Source: Carettochelys insculpta (lineage: Eukaryota > Chordata > Testudines > Carettochelyidae). From it: a stretch of DNA of 64,000 nt. Made by a program: the position numbers and the translations under genes. The notes beneath the pieces were generated by a model that was not told where the DNA came from, ran no database searches, and saw only the letters and a program-made list of their open reading frames with translations. This document shows, one piece after another, positions 34,100 to 45,295 of this stretch (position 1 is the first letter of the stretch; the number at the start of each line of letters is the position of its first letter). The stretch spans positions 15,176,001 to 15,240,000 of the forward strand of contig NC_134152.1 of assembly GCF_033958435.1 (NCBI RefSeq), read 5' to 3'.

Positions 34100-34922
34100 G
34101 CCAAGGGCACTAGAATACTCAGGGCAGCGCAGAGAGTATATGAGTTTGACATGTTGCATTACATAATTTCTGGATACATCAATTTCATGTTCAACTAGGC
34201 AAGCCCCTATTTGGATTGGCTTGATCTTCTCAAAATCTTCTTTCCTTTAGAATCAATATTTTTTCCTAGTCAAATCGTTGAGGTTACAGAAAGATTTCTA
34301 TTACTTCCCCCATGCTCAGCAAACACTAAACATTTGAGGGCAAAGTACAGTTCTGATCTAATGAAATAACTATTCTGGCACAATCCAAGTGCCTAGATTC
34401 AAACTTTAAGGTAAGAAAGCAGGTATAAAATTAAGAGACGCAAAATGTAATCAAGCAATTTTTTTTCTTTGCAGCTATATTATCTTTTTCACATTGCAAA
34501 GTAAGTGTACAAAACAAACACAGTGGAAACAAAACATGCCGACTAGAAAGTAATTATTTCAGGAAAAAGGATAGCAGATCATTCCAGTTATTTAATTGTC
34601 ATTCAGTAACTCCAAAAGCAAAAACTGAAGCCAAAAATTTTGGCTTAGTTCTTATAACCAATATTTTTTGAAAAATCTGCAAACATGGCTAGACTTTTAA
34701 AAAACTAATCACTGTTATAGTGGTGTCACTGAAAGCACAGAAGTGGGTCCTTTCTTTGATTTATGTTTTGCAAATCAAGTGACCCTTACTACAGCAGGCA
34801 GAAAAATTCTCACTCCTTAAAAGATTAGTTCAGTGGAGGAAACCTATTTAAAAATTGCTAAAGGCTAGAATTTTCAGATAGGATCCATGTTGAGGAAGGG
34901 CCAATTATTAGGGTTGAAGGTG
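34100..34922. other. Unannotated stretch
   Basis: AT-rich sequence without a recognised feature. Confidence 0.4.
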
Positions 34923-35880
34923 ATTCTGTTTTCATGACATTCAAAATTCATAGAGTCCCATATTTTATGCAAATAAGTTTTTGAATAATTCAAATATGCT
35001 TTATGCAAAACATGGCAAGTAACCTATTATTCAAAAGCTCGTGATCCAATGAATGTTAATGTTCTATTTGCATACATTTTCTTCTTCGTAAAGGCAGAAA
35101 TATGAAGTGTAAACCTGTTTATTAAACTAGGTCTTCTAGTGAAAACTATTTGTAACCCTTAAGGAACTTAATGGCCCACTGCTCAAGGCAATGATCTGTG
35201 AATGGTCTTGGGTTTTTTTTCAGTAAGTCTGAATTGTGGTTGGCCTCCTGGTGCTGGACTCCATCTTGAATTTCATATTCTTCCACAGAGCAGGGAGGAG
35301 GAAGAATTGAACAAAAAGTTCCCATCTGGGAAAATTCTTTTTAAGAGATGGGAAGCAAACAATGATTGCCTTCTCCTGTCTTCACAGGCTGCTCACCACC
35401 TCAGGAGGACACATGAAAGGACCTGAAAAGAAAAGAACTCAAACAAGGAGAGAACCTGTTAGCCCCAGGCCAGAGGAAAGATCAGCTCTGACCTGAAGAA
35501 CTTTACTTGAAATTAGGACAAGGGTGAGAAATTAGGATTTGTATCCTTTTGTGTATCAGGCTTAGCTGGCCTGTTTTGTTCATTTTAACTTAGTAACTGA
35601 CTTTGATCTGCTTGCAACCACCTAAATACCAATTTTTATACCTAATAACATCACTTTTATTATCAAACCCTGTGTAAATAATTGTTACCTGGGGGTGGGA
35701 GGACAACAGCTGTGCATATCTCAACCTTATGAGCTTTCCCTGTGTAAAACATTTATATAGAGTAAGATGGATTTATCTGGGGGTTTGGTCCTATCCAGGG
35801 CTGTGATCTGGGTGCTATCAAGTGCCTGAAACTGAGCCCTGCCAGAGCTGAGCTATTATCCATGTCTGTGTTATTCTGCT
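34923..35880 (+). repeat. Dispersed repeat, probably LTR-retroelement-derived
   Basis: The first 290 bases are clearly homologous to 61856-62110 (shared ttcaaatatgctttatg, agaaatatgaagtg, aaactt.aatgg blocks). The text further right has a LTR-like look, but no paired ends, primer site or gag-pol sequence is seen. The right limit is approximate and the class is an inference. Confidence 0.4.
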
Positions 35881-36685
35881 GTTATCCCAAATTCATTCAT
35901 TTGCTGGGAAAGACCAGAGCTTCTGACGCAATAGGACGGAGGGCAGAAGGAACTTCAGAGGGCAAATTGGTGGGCTCAGTAGTATGATCAGGGACAGTGT
36001 CAAGAGGATCTCTGTGACCCAAGCCTTCACAAAGGGATCATCAGATAGTCTCGTCCTGGGTTTCTCAGTCTTTGGAATCACAACCCCCCCAACATTTTTG
36101 TTTTGGTTAATTGGAACCCTACCCTCACACTAGTAAGAAGGATACTGCTATCTAGCATCGCTAGTGTATTAGTTCAGGAGATAAGAGGCAAATTATTCAA
36201 AATGCAAGTCAAGTAGTACAATGAAGATGCTGCTGCTAATGTCAGTCTGTGGAAGGTGTTGCAACCTCATGCTTGCCCAGCTCCTCTTTTACTATAGTTA
36301 CGGAAACAGTCGATGACTCGCTGTCCCTTCCTAGAAGGTTTGAAGCACACTTGGTTGAGAACATCTAATCTAACCTGAATACCACAGGGCATCAACACAC
36401 CCAGCACCCACCTACCAAACCTAACAGTCAAAAACAGGCCAAGTATTTCAACCCAGACAAGATTCAGCTCTTGTGTGCACTAAGCAGAGAATAGGTGGAA
36501 CGGAGATATGCCAGTGTCTGAGGCCCCAGGAATGGTAGGGAATTGATAAGTGAAATACACTCATTTATGTCAATGGGAGTTGGGGCTATGTAGAACTCTG
36601 AGATTTGGCTCCTCAAAAATCTCCCTTAATGGTTAAGAGCTCCATCACTGTAGTATAGTCAGGTCTCTGCTAGTTGGCATAATCG
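35881..36685. other. Unannotated stretch
   Basis: No gene is recognised. A short C run lies near 36086. Confidence 0.4.
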
Positions 36686-36696
36686 TGTCTTTTCAA

Positions 36697-36867
36697 AAAC
36701 AACAAGAAGTCCTGTGGCACCTTATAGACTAACAGATATTTTGGAGCATAAGCTTTCATGGACAAAGACCCGCTTCATCAGATGCAAATATATGTCAGTC
36801 TATAAGGAGCCACGGTTCTTCTTGTTGTTCTCAAAGATACAGACTAACACAGCTACCTCTCTGATAC
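36697..36867 (+). mobile_element. Penelope-type copy with 11-bp target duplication
   Basis: TGTCTTTTCAA flanks both sides (36686-36696 and 36868-36878). The left part is an inverse arm (acaacaagaagtcctgtggc) and the right part ends in the family 3' terminus gctacctctctgatac, so it is a short palindrome. The terminus is nearly identical to that of the Penelope-like copy at 19031, read in the opposite direction. Confidence 0.75.
36754..36781 (-). ncRNA. Hammerhead-ribozyme-like core with stem III
   Basis: Minus strand CTGATGA, one A, stem gcggg/tccat with loop tctttg, then GAAA, a minimal GC-TTAT-GC stem III and TC. This copy has T at the variable core position and shows the clearest stem III and cleavage-site-like TC. 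Confidence 0.45.
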
Positions 36868-37134
36868 TGTCTTTTCAACAAGCTCACAATGAAAATATAG
36901 TTTTGTGGATAATAAATTCTTCTGATTTTGCTGATGTTCTATATAATTATTTAACATGGCACTATAATCCCCTCCATCCAGCCCCTTCTCTCCAATAAAC
37001 AAAAATTTATAGACTACCCATCTTTTTCAACAACAGATTTTGATATAAAATCCCTTCAGATTTTTATCAGTTTGTCTGTTTAAGAATTAATGTATTGCCT
37101 ATATACATACTGCTTGTATCTCTGAAAACTCAGT

Positions 37135-38755
37135 GGCCGTTTCAACACATGGCACTTTTTCTGGAAGAAGATCTTCTTCCGGAACAGTGCTTCTACACAT
37201 CAAATAGGACCTCAGAAGAGCCATCCCTTCTTCCGGAAGAGTGCATCTACACATGCAATGGCACTTTTCTGGAAGAACAGGGCAGGAAACAGCACGGATG
37301 GGGTCGCACAGCCAGGGAGTTCTTCTGGGGCTGCCAGCCACACGGCCCCTTAAAGGGCCCTATCCAAACAGCCCCTTCCTGCAAACGCTGCTGAGGCCAG
37401 CCAACTCTGTGCCCAGCCAGCCAAACCCAGGTCCTTGTCCAGTGCCCGCAGACCAGCAGGCATGGACCCCCAGCAGCCACAGGACAGCAGGCTTGCCTTC
37501 ATCTGCATGCTAGCCATCCTCTTGGCCACCCTCCTCAGCCTCCTGTGGAGGCAGAGTCCCAGGCCCGTGGGTCCTGCGCCCCCACCACCCTGCTGGGCCC
37601 CCTCCGACTGGTCCAGCGCGTCTGGACCCATGCCACCAGCATGGACGAGTGGGACAGGGTCGTCATGGGGGAGTGGGACAATGACCGCTGGCTGCAGAAC
37701 CTGTGGATGAAGAAAGAGACCTTCCTCGAGATCTGCAGCTGGCTCACCCCCATGCTACAACACCAGGATACCTGGATGAGGCTGGCCCTCTCCCCAGAGA
37801 AGTGCATGGCCATGGCCATCTGGAAATTGGCCACCCCGGACAGCTACCAATCCATCGGGCAGCAGTTTGGGGTGGACACATCCACTGTGGGGGCCGTCGT
37901 CCTCCAGGTAAGCCCTGCCCCAGACCCTGCCCCACCGGCAGGAGGAAGGGAGGGAGGGAGGGGGCCAGCACACTCAGGGGACCCCAGGTGCCAACTGGGA
38001 GGGAGCAGGGCTCAGGGGGGTGGGCAGGCCTAGCCCAGAAGGGATACCACATGGCCGCTGCCAGAGGGGTCCCTCAGAAGGGGGGGGCCAGTAGGGAGGG
38101 AGGGGGTGGAAGGGGAGGTGGGCAGGGAGCCCTCTGCATATGCCCACGAGTGCACCCATTCCCCTCCATCAACCATGTGCTGGTGCGGCGGCTGGTGAGC
38201 ATCGGGGACCTGGATGCAGTCGTTGAGGGCTTCGCCACACTTGGGTTCCCCCAGTGCTTTGGGGAGATCGACAGGATGCATATCCCCATCAGGGCCCTGG
38301 ATCACAGAGATCCCTGCAGGTCAGGACCTCGCTGGGCACTGCGGGACCTCGGGGGAGTGTGGCAGGCAGCTCTGCACGTGCTGCCTGTCTCACACTCTCA
38401 GCTTCCTGCCACGGGGTCTACGGGTCCTTGCAGCTTTAAAGGCTGCAAGGACCTGGGGACCATAAAGGCTCACTGGGGGTGTCTAGAGCAGCCCTGCTCT
38501 CCAGCAGGCTGCCACCATGGAGGACTGCTTCTTCCAGAAGGAGCAGTCCAGGAACATCTACACATGCCTTCTTCCAGAAGAATCTTCCAGAAGAAGGTCC
38601 TCTTCCTGATTCTGGAATGGAATACAGAATCCGGAAGAGGGGGCACCTTCTTCTGGAAGAAATCCAAAAGAGCATCTTACACGTGTAGAAGCTCCGCAGT
38701 TCTTCTGGAAGAAGGCACCATTCTTCCAGAAGATCTTCCCTGTGTAGTAACGGCC
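37135..38755 (+). mobile_element. Harbinger element with partial transposase (1.6 kb)
   Basis: The termini ggccgttt... and ...aacggcc are inverse, and AGT flanks both ends (37132-37134 and 38756-38758). Subterminal ttctggaagaagatcttctt motifs recur many times in both orientations inside both ends. Between them lies the first third of a transposase gene with an intron. The accessory gene is absent. It is probably a deletion derivative of a larger element. Confidence 0.8.
37462..38310 (+). pseudogene. HARBI1-like transposase, N-terminal third with intron
   Basis: The start ATG at 37462 opens MDPQQPQDSRLAFICMLAIL; after a frameshift near 37580 the sequence continues MDEWDRVVMGEWDNDRWLQN, TFLEICSWLTPMLQ, SYQSIGQQFGVDTSTVGAVV. 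The exon ends CTCCAG|GTAAGCC at 37907. A second exon from about 38166 reads NHVLVRRLVSIGDLDAVVEG, FATLGFPQCFGEIDRMHIPI, reaching the first catalytic Asp block (ID-x-x-H-I-P-I). It then runs into deletion. The Cys of FPQC is followed by FGEID where GAID is usual. The remaining DDE core is missing, so it cannot be active. The MDPQ start is shared with 22783, 28050, 49005 and 54699. Confidence 0.8.
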
Positions 38756-38835
38756 AGTATGAATAGAAAAAAAAAACCCTCCAAATTTGCCTTTGGCTGA
38801 TTATTAGTCAAGTTATGTAAATCTTCTAAGAATTT

Positions 38836-40775
38836 CATAGAATCATAGAGCTGGAAGAGACCTAAAATAGCCATCAAGTCCAGTCCCCTGCCCTAAGCAG
38901 GACCAACCCATCAGATCAGCCCAGCCAGGGCTTTGTTGAGGCAAGACTTAAACACCTCTGGAGATGGAGACTCCACTACTTCCCTGGGCAGACCATTCCA
39001 GTGTTTCACCACCCTCCTAGTGAAAACGTTTTTCCTAATGTTCAACCTGGACCTTCCCAACCGCAACTTGAGACCATTGTTCCGTGTTCTACCATCCGTG
39101 ACCACTGTGAACAGCCTCTTCGCAACCTCCCTTCAGTAAGTTGAAGGCTGTTATCAAGTCCCCCCTCAGTCTTCTCTTCTGCAGACTGAACAGTCCCAAT
39201 TCCCTCAACCTTTCTTCATAAGTCATATGCTCCAGCCCCCTAATTATTTTGGTCACCCTCCGCTGGATCCTCTTCAGTGTATCCACATCCTTCCTATAAT
39301 TGGGGGCCCAGAAGTGGACACAGTACTCCAGATGCGGCCTCACCAAAGCTGAATAAAGAGGAATAATCACATCTCTGGATCTACTGGCAACACTCCTCTT
39401 GATGCAACCTACTATGCCCTTAGCCTTCTTGGCTACAATGGCACACTCTTGACTCATGTCCAGCTTCTTGTCCACTACAACTCCCAGATCCTTTTCTGCA
39501 GAACTACTACCGAGCCAGTCTGGCCCCAGCCTGTAACAATGCTTGGGATTCTTCCAGCCCAAGTGCAGGACTCTGCACTTGTCCTTATTGAACCTCATCA
39601 GATTTCTTGCAGCCCAGTCTTTCAATTTGTCTAAGTCACACTGGACCCTATCCTTGCCCTCCAGTGTATCTACCTCTCCCCCTAGTGTAGTGTCATCCGC
39701 AAACTTGCTGAGGGTGCAATCCAACCCCTCATCCAGATCATTGATAAATATGTTGAACAGAACAGGACCCAGAACGAACCTTGGGGCTCTCCACTAGAAA
39801 CCACCCGCCATCCCGACATCGAGCCATTGATCACAACCCGCTGGGCCCAACCTTCTAGCCAGCTTTCTATCCATCTTACTGTCCATTTATCCAATCCACA
39901 TTCCTTAAACTTGCTGACAAGTATATTGTGGGAGATCGTATCAAAAGCTTTGCTAAAGTCAAGATAAATCACATCCACTGATTTTCCCCTATCCACAGAG
40001 CCAGTTATCTCATCGTAGAAACTAATCAGATTGGTCAGGCATGACTTGCCCTTCATGAATCCATGCTGACTATTCCTGATCACTTTCCCCTCCTCCAAGT
40101 GCCTCAAAATAACTTCCTTGAGGAGCCCCTCCATAATTTTTCCAGGGACTGATGTGAGACTGACCGGCCTATAGTTCCCTGGATCATCCTTCTTCCCTTT
40201 TTTGAAGATGGGCACTACATTTGCCTTTTTCCAATCATCCGGGATCTCTCCTGATCTCCATGACTTTTCAAAGATAATGGCCAAGGGCTCATCAACGACA
40301 TACACCAACTCCCTCAGAACCCTTGGATGAACTAGGTCCGGGCCCATGGATTTATGTACGTTTAGTTTTTTTAGATAGCTCCTAACCTGTTCTTTCCCCA
40401 CCAAAGGCTGTCTACCTTCATCCCACAATGCATCACTTATTGCATTAGTCTGGGAGCTGTCCTTGTCCGTGAAGACAGAGGCAGAGAAAGCATTAAGTAC
40501 TTCAGCTTTCCCTACATCATCTGTCACTGGGTTACCTCCCTCATCCAGTGGGGGCACCACACCCTCTCTGATCACCTTCTTCTTGCTAACATGTCTGTAG
40601 AAACTTTTCTTGTTATCCTTCACATTCCTTGCAAGTCGCAATTCCAGTTGACCTTTCGCCTTCCTGAAAACTGCCCTACATTCTCAAGCTATACGTTTAT
40701 ATCCCTCCCTAGACATCCTCACTCTTTTCCTCTCAGTTGCCAGATACTGACTTAAAATCTTTTGAAAACTCACTA
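38836..40775 (-). mobile_element. CR1 LINE, 5'-truncated, 1.9 kb
   Basis: On the minus strand the element begins near 40775, carries most of the reverse transcriptase and ends in tctatgattctatgaaatt at about 38836, the CR1 3' microsatellite. It lacks the 5' half (endonuclease and ORF1). No target duplication is evident, as is usual for CR1. Confidence 0.9.
38911..40641 (-). pseudogene. CR1 reverse transcriptase (frameshifted)
   Basis: Reading from the right, the domains appear in order: the N-terminal finger with [16 protein letters not shown], palm motifs [39 protein letters not shown], and [18 protein letters not shown] with the first catalytic Asp. Next comes the SSGEPQGS region, where the frame shifts near 39750. 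Then comes [13 protein letters not shown] with the catalytic FADD box, and after that the thumb ([20 protein letters not shown]). A second frame change near 39105 leads to the tail RSRLNIRKNVFTRRVVKHWN. In an active element it primes reverse transcription at the nicked target. The two frameshifts make it dead, but all key residues of the palm remain readable. Confidence 0.9.
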
Positions 40776-42896
40776 ATTTTTGCTCTCCAATTATTTAATG
40801 ACAGAAGACTTAGTTTTAGAAGAGAACTATTGCCTTGAGACATTAACTTGATTATGGGAAGAAAATAGCAGGTATTATGGCTCTTTTTATTCTAAAGAAG
40901 AATCATAACAAAAATCAACTGCTGGAAGTTAGACAAACAAATTTAAATAAGATACACATTAACAGTGACAATAAGCCATTGAAACAAACTATCATCTCTT
41001 TTTGTCTTCCTATCAAGACTGGATGTCTTTTTGAAGTGCTCTGCTCAAAAAGCAGTTATTGTACTCAGTACTGTTGTGACTGGGTGAAACTAACTGGCCT
41101 GTGTTATAAAGGCTATCAGACTAGCTTATCTAATAGTCCCTTTTGCCTTAAAAATTCTAAAATGGTGGGCAAATAAAGCAGCCTTGGTCTTTTTAAATGC
41201 CATTGACTTCAGCCAAGCTATGCCTCTTCAAAGTTGGCCTGGATCTTACAAAAATACTGTTAATGCTGTATATCAAAGTAGACGGCATTCTGTTCTACAG
41301 CTGCAACATGGAAATGATGAATCTGTTCTCTCCTCTAGGTGGCTGGCAACAAATACTCCAAATAAGGCTGTTTTTTTTTTTCTGGTGGCTATGCAATGTA
41401 TAATGCTGTGTAAAGTTCAAGCTCCCAGTCTCAAGGCTGTATCCTTGGGCAACTGACAACCCAACATTTCATAATATAAACAGCATATTCATTGTGACAA
41501 GGTCTGTACTTAGGAACTTGAAGTCCTCTATCCTCAAGATTGCAGCATGCCTTCTCAAACCATAGCAATGCTAATGCCATTATCCCAGTTATCCTGCTCC
41601 ACCTATACTGGTTGTGCAGGGAGCAGTAGCTTCACATTTCGCTTACCCTGTGTTTTCTTTTGTTTTGTTTGCATGTTTTTAAACAGGTACTTTATTATCA
41701 GGTACTTGTATGTTTCAGATCTCTTTGAACTCATCCTGATCATCCCTAACACAAACCACCATTTCAATATTACCTGAGTTTGGGACAGGCAAACTTCCCC
41801 AGGATGGGAATAACATTTCCAACCCTGCTCTGATCCTAGTAGGATGATGCAGTGCAAGCTCTCCCTTGAGTGGTGCAGCTCCCACTCCAGGCTTGCCTCA
41901 AGAAAACACAATCTAACCTCCAGCCTCTTGTTTTAAACTCCTGTGTTCACCCTGAACCACTCTCACAGCTAGTTTGAGAGGCCAGACTCTTCCTCCCTTT
42001 TGGAGATTACTCATATACCATGTTAAAAGGTATAGAAAACAATCTGTCATTCACACCTAGGCAGAGATCATACACTTCCTATGCCCCACACAAAATACTG
42101 GTTGTGTTGCATTTACCATTTGTCTAGGCTCTCAGCAAGGGGTGCATTTCACCCATCAGGAATGCAAGGAAGAGAGCAAAGGGTTCCCATGTTTGTATCA
42201 ATCATAACTGAAGAGGCCTACAAGGTCTTCACACGTGTTCTTCTAAAAGGGAGGGGCAGAGCTGTCTCATCCATAGGATGAACTGGGGTGGCTATGCCAA
42301 GCCCCATGCTTTTTGGGACCCTGAGGCAGCCATCCAACCATCTTGTGGATGGGAGGGATGGGGATTACCTGGGGCCAAGGGTTGAGCAGCGAAGACATCG
42401 GGGGTTGTCTCCCCTCACAGACACCTCATGAGCTGTGGAAGGAGTAGCCTACTCCACCACGTCACATCGTCCTTCCAACCTGCTGCGCCTTGCTTCTCTG
42501 CAGCACCAGAAAGGAGAGCAGCCCTCTGGTTTCCACCACCTGTGAACAAACAAGGCACACTGATCTAGAAGGGCAGCTCAGAGCAGCAGGGCATAGCAGG
42601 CTGCCCTACCTGCTGCTCAGAAGGTACCTCTGCTGTCTCCACCATGCCATGCCCTCAGCCCCAAGTAATCCTCAGGCTCCGTTGCCTGAGGCATTGGGGG
42701 TAGGATGGAGCCTGCAGCACAGGGGAGGCTGCCTCTGGCCCCTTTAGCCCCTGAAGACACAACTGGGATGTCTCCCTGTGGCATAAACCCCAAGGTCTGA
42801 ACCATGCCTTAGATCTTGGAAATGAAGAACTGTAATCTGATAGCTGACCTTTCAGTCTAAGGATGAACATACACAGACCCTTCTCTAGGACACTTG
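40776..42896. other. Unannotated stretch
   Basis: No exon or recognised repeat is seen in about 2.1 kb. Confidence 0.4.
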
Positions 42897-43297
42897 GGCT
42901 ACGTCTACACTAGCATTCCTCTTTTGAAAGAGGCATGCAACTGAGGGGAATTGAAAATGCAAATGAGGTGCAGATTTACTTACCTGGTGCATCATTTTCA
43001 TATTCTTTTTTAGAAAGAGTTTCTTTCAAAAGAAGAAAAGTAGTGCAGATGCAGCTCTTTTGAAAGTAAGCCCTGTTTTCAAAAGAACCCTTATTCCTTA
43101 AAAAAAAAAAGGAAGAAGAGTTCTTTCAAAAATGGGGTTTGACAGAGTTTGAAAGAGCCCTGTCTACACTGCTTTTCTTTGGAAAGAAGAACATGCAAAT
43201 GAGGCACCAGATATGTAAATCTGCATCTCATTTGTATTTTCAATTTCCCTCATTTGCATGCCTCTTTTGAAAGAGGAATGCAAGTGTAGACACAGCC
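42897..43297. mobile_element. Harbinger-type miniature
   Basis: It starts ggctacgtctacactagc and ends gcaagtgtagacacagcc, with inverse attcctcttttgaaagagg blocks and inverse atgcaaatgagg blocks. Middle copies of ttctttcaaaag repeat in both directions. No exact 3-bp duplication is seen. Confidence 0.7.
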
Positions 43298-43627
43298 AGG
43301 GATCAACTCATTGCCTTAAAAAAAGGTAATTTATTCACAAAATGAGAGAAAACACTTCACACATTTTGGTTGCAGCACAGAGAATTACTTCCCTAGGATT
43401 CAGCTTAGAAGTTACAGAGTATAGAGGAAAGAATCAGCTCATTAAGCGGAGAATCTGAAAAAGTCCACATAATTTTCAAAATAACCATAACCTGACTGCA
43501 TCTAATTAAACATTTCCTTTCTACTTACATATTTCGCTCATTTTGAGATGGCCAGGAGATTTACTGGATTCATCCAAGCATTTTTGGTCTCTGCCTGTTC
43601 CCAGTCACAGACCCTCTCAGACTACAA

Positions 43628-43685
43628 GGCTGTGTCTACACTTGCATTCCACTTTTGAAAGAGGAATGCTAATGTGAACGTAGCC
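43628..43685. mobile_element. 58-bp minimal TIR element with CAA target duplication
   Basis: The left half ggctgtgtctacacttgcat and the right half (atgctaatgtgaacgtagcc) are imperfect inverses, with almost no loop. CAA flanks both sides (43625-43627 and 43686-43688). The termini match the 401-bp element 330 bases to the left. Confidence 0.6.
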
Positions 43686-43784
43686 CAATTGTTCTTAGCT
43701 TAAAAGAATTTATCTTCCTCCCATTTGGCTTACTTGACCACCCCCTGCAGAGTTAACCCTTTCCCTGCATTCATTCATGACAGG

Positions 43785-44851
43785 AGGTTTTGGAACAAAT
43801 TGATAAACTTAACAGTAACTAGTCACCAGGACCAGATGGCATTCACCTAAGAGTTCTGAAAGAGGGTCCATACTGGGACCATTCCTATTCAACCTACTGA
43901 TAAATAATCTGGAGAAAGGGATAAACAGTGTGGTGGCAACATTTGCAGATAATACTACATTGCTCAGGGCAGTTAAGAACAAGGCAGACTGTGAAAAGTT
44001 TCGAAAAGTTCTCACAAAACTAAGTGATTGGGTAACAAAATGGCAATGAAATGTAATGTTGATAAATGTAAAGTAATGGTCCCAACTGTACATACAAATG
44101 GTGGGGACTTAGGGTATATCTATACTAGACACAGCAGTTTATTGCTGATACACAATTTTAGCTATGCCGATTGTATAGCTGAAATCAACTTACTAGCTGT
44201 TGACTGCTATGGCTATTGACAGTGGAGAAACAGACCTGTCAACCTTCTTCTTTTGACCTTCCTTAATCCTCGCCACTCATGAGGAGTTCCGGGGTCGAAG
44301 CAGCTTCATGCATGTGCGAAACAAAACCACTTAAGTATGGCTGTAGGCTAACTTCGCTATAACTACTTGAGAGAGATCTTGGAGTCATTGTGGATAGTTC
44401 TCTTAAAACAGCCACTCAATGTGCAACAGTCAAAAAAGCAAACAATGTTAGGAATTATTTAAAAAGCAATAGAGAATAAGACAGATAATTTATGTGTAAC
44501 AGGTTTAAAACAAACAAAAGGAAGTTCTTCTTTAGGCAGTGCATGGAAAGCCTGTAGAACTCCTTGCAAGAGGATTTTGCAAAGACCTGGACTTCAACAA
44601 GATTCAAAAAAGAACTAGATAACTTCATGGAGGTTAGGTCCAGCAATAGCTATTCACTGGGATGGATAGGAAAGGTGGCCCTGGCCTCTCTTTGTCAGAG
44701 GCTGGAAATGGGTGACAAGAGAAGGATCGATTGATGATTATCTGTTCTGTACACGTCCTCTGGGGCATCTGGCATTGGTCACTGTTAGAAGATAGGATAC
44801 TGGGTTAGATGGACCTTTGGTCTGAACCAGTATGGCTGTTCTTATGTTCTA
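43785..44851 (+). mobile_element. CR1 LINE fragment, plus strand, with internal insertion
   Basis: The left part holds the palm region (ATFADNTTLLRAVK, with Asn in place of the second catalytic Asp) and DCEKFRKVLTKLSDW. After an insertion the CR1 resumes near 44365 (ttggagtcattgtggatag) and continues to the 3' end gttcttatgttcta at about 44851. The TTCTTATGTTCT-type end places it in a different CR1 subfamily from 18608 and 38836 and in the same one as 57414-58305. Internal deletions and stops abound. Confidence 0.8.
44112..44364. mobile_element. TIR element fragment inside CR1
   Basis: The insert begins gggtatatctatactag, a TIR-like start, and interrupts the CR1 reverse-transcriptase region. 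Its right end lacks a good inverse, so it is probably truncated or decayed. Confidence 0.45.
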
Positions 44852-45032
44852 GTTCTCACCCTAGATTTTATTTGAGGTAAAATCCTTCAAATCAAATCTG
44901 ATCTTTTCTCTGGCCTAGATCTAATAGCTTCCACCTTTGTTAGTGTTCTTTGGTTTCAGGTCTCTTCATGTGCATCATCTTGGGGAGGCGGGGGAGGGAA
45001 GTACCTTCAAATGCTAGCTGAAGACACTCATA

Positions 45033-45295
45033 GGCCATGTCTACACGTGCACGCTACTTCGAAGTAGCGGCGCCAACTTCGAAATAGCGCCCATCACGGC
45101 TACACATGTTGGGCGCTATTTCGAAGTTGAAATCAATGTTAGGTGGCGAGATGTCGAAGTCGCTAACCCCATGAGGGGATGGGAATAGCGCCCTACTTCG
45201 AAGTTGAACGTCGAAGTAGGGCACGTGTAGACGATCCGTGTCCTGCAACATCGAAATAAGCTATTTCGATGTAGCGTGCACGTGTAGACGTAGCC
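45033..45295. mobile_element. 263-bp Harbinger derivative
   Basis: It begins ggccatgtctacacgtgc and ends cacgtgtagacgtagcc, flanked by ATA at 45030-45032 and 45296-45298. It equals the 711-bp element at 22783 with the central part, including the MDPQ region, deleted. Confidence 0.8.

Noticed and set aside
38254..38688. Multiple overlapping frames in the right part of the 37 kb Harbinger element
   Set aside because: These arise from repeated ttctggaagaag motifs and GC-rich text, and are not coding.
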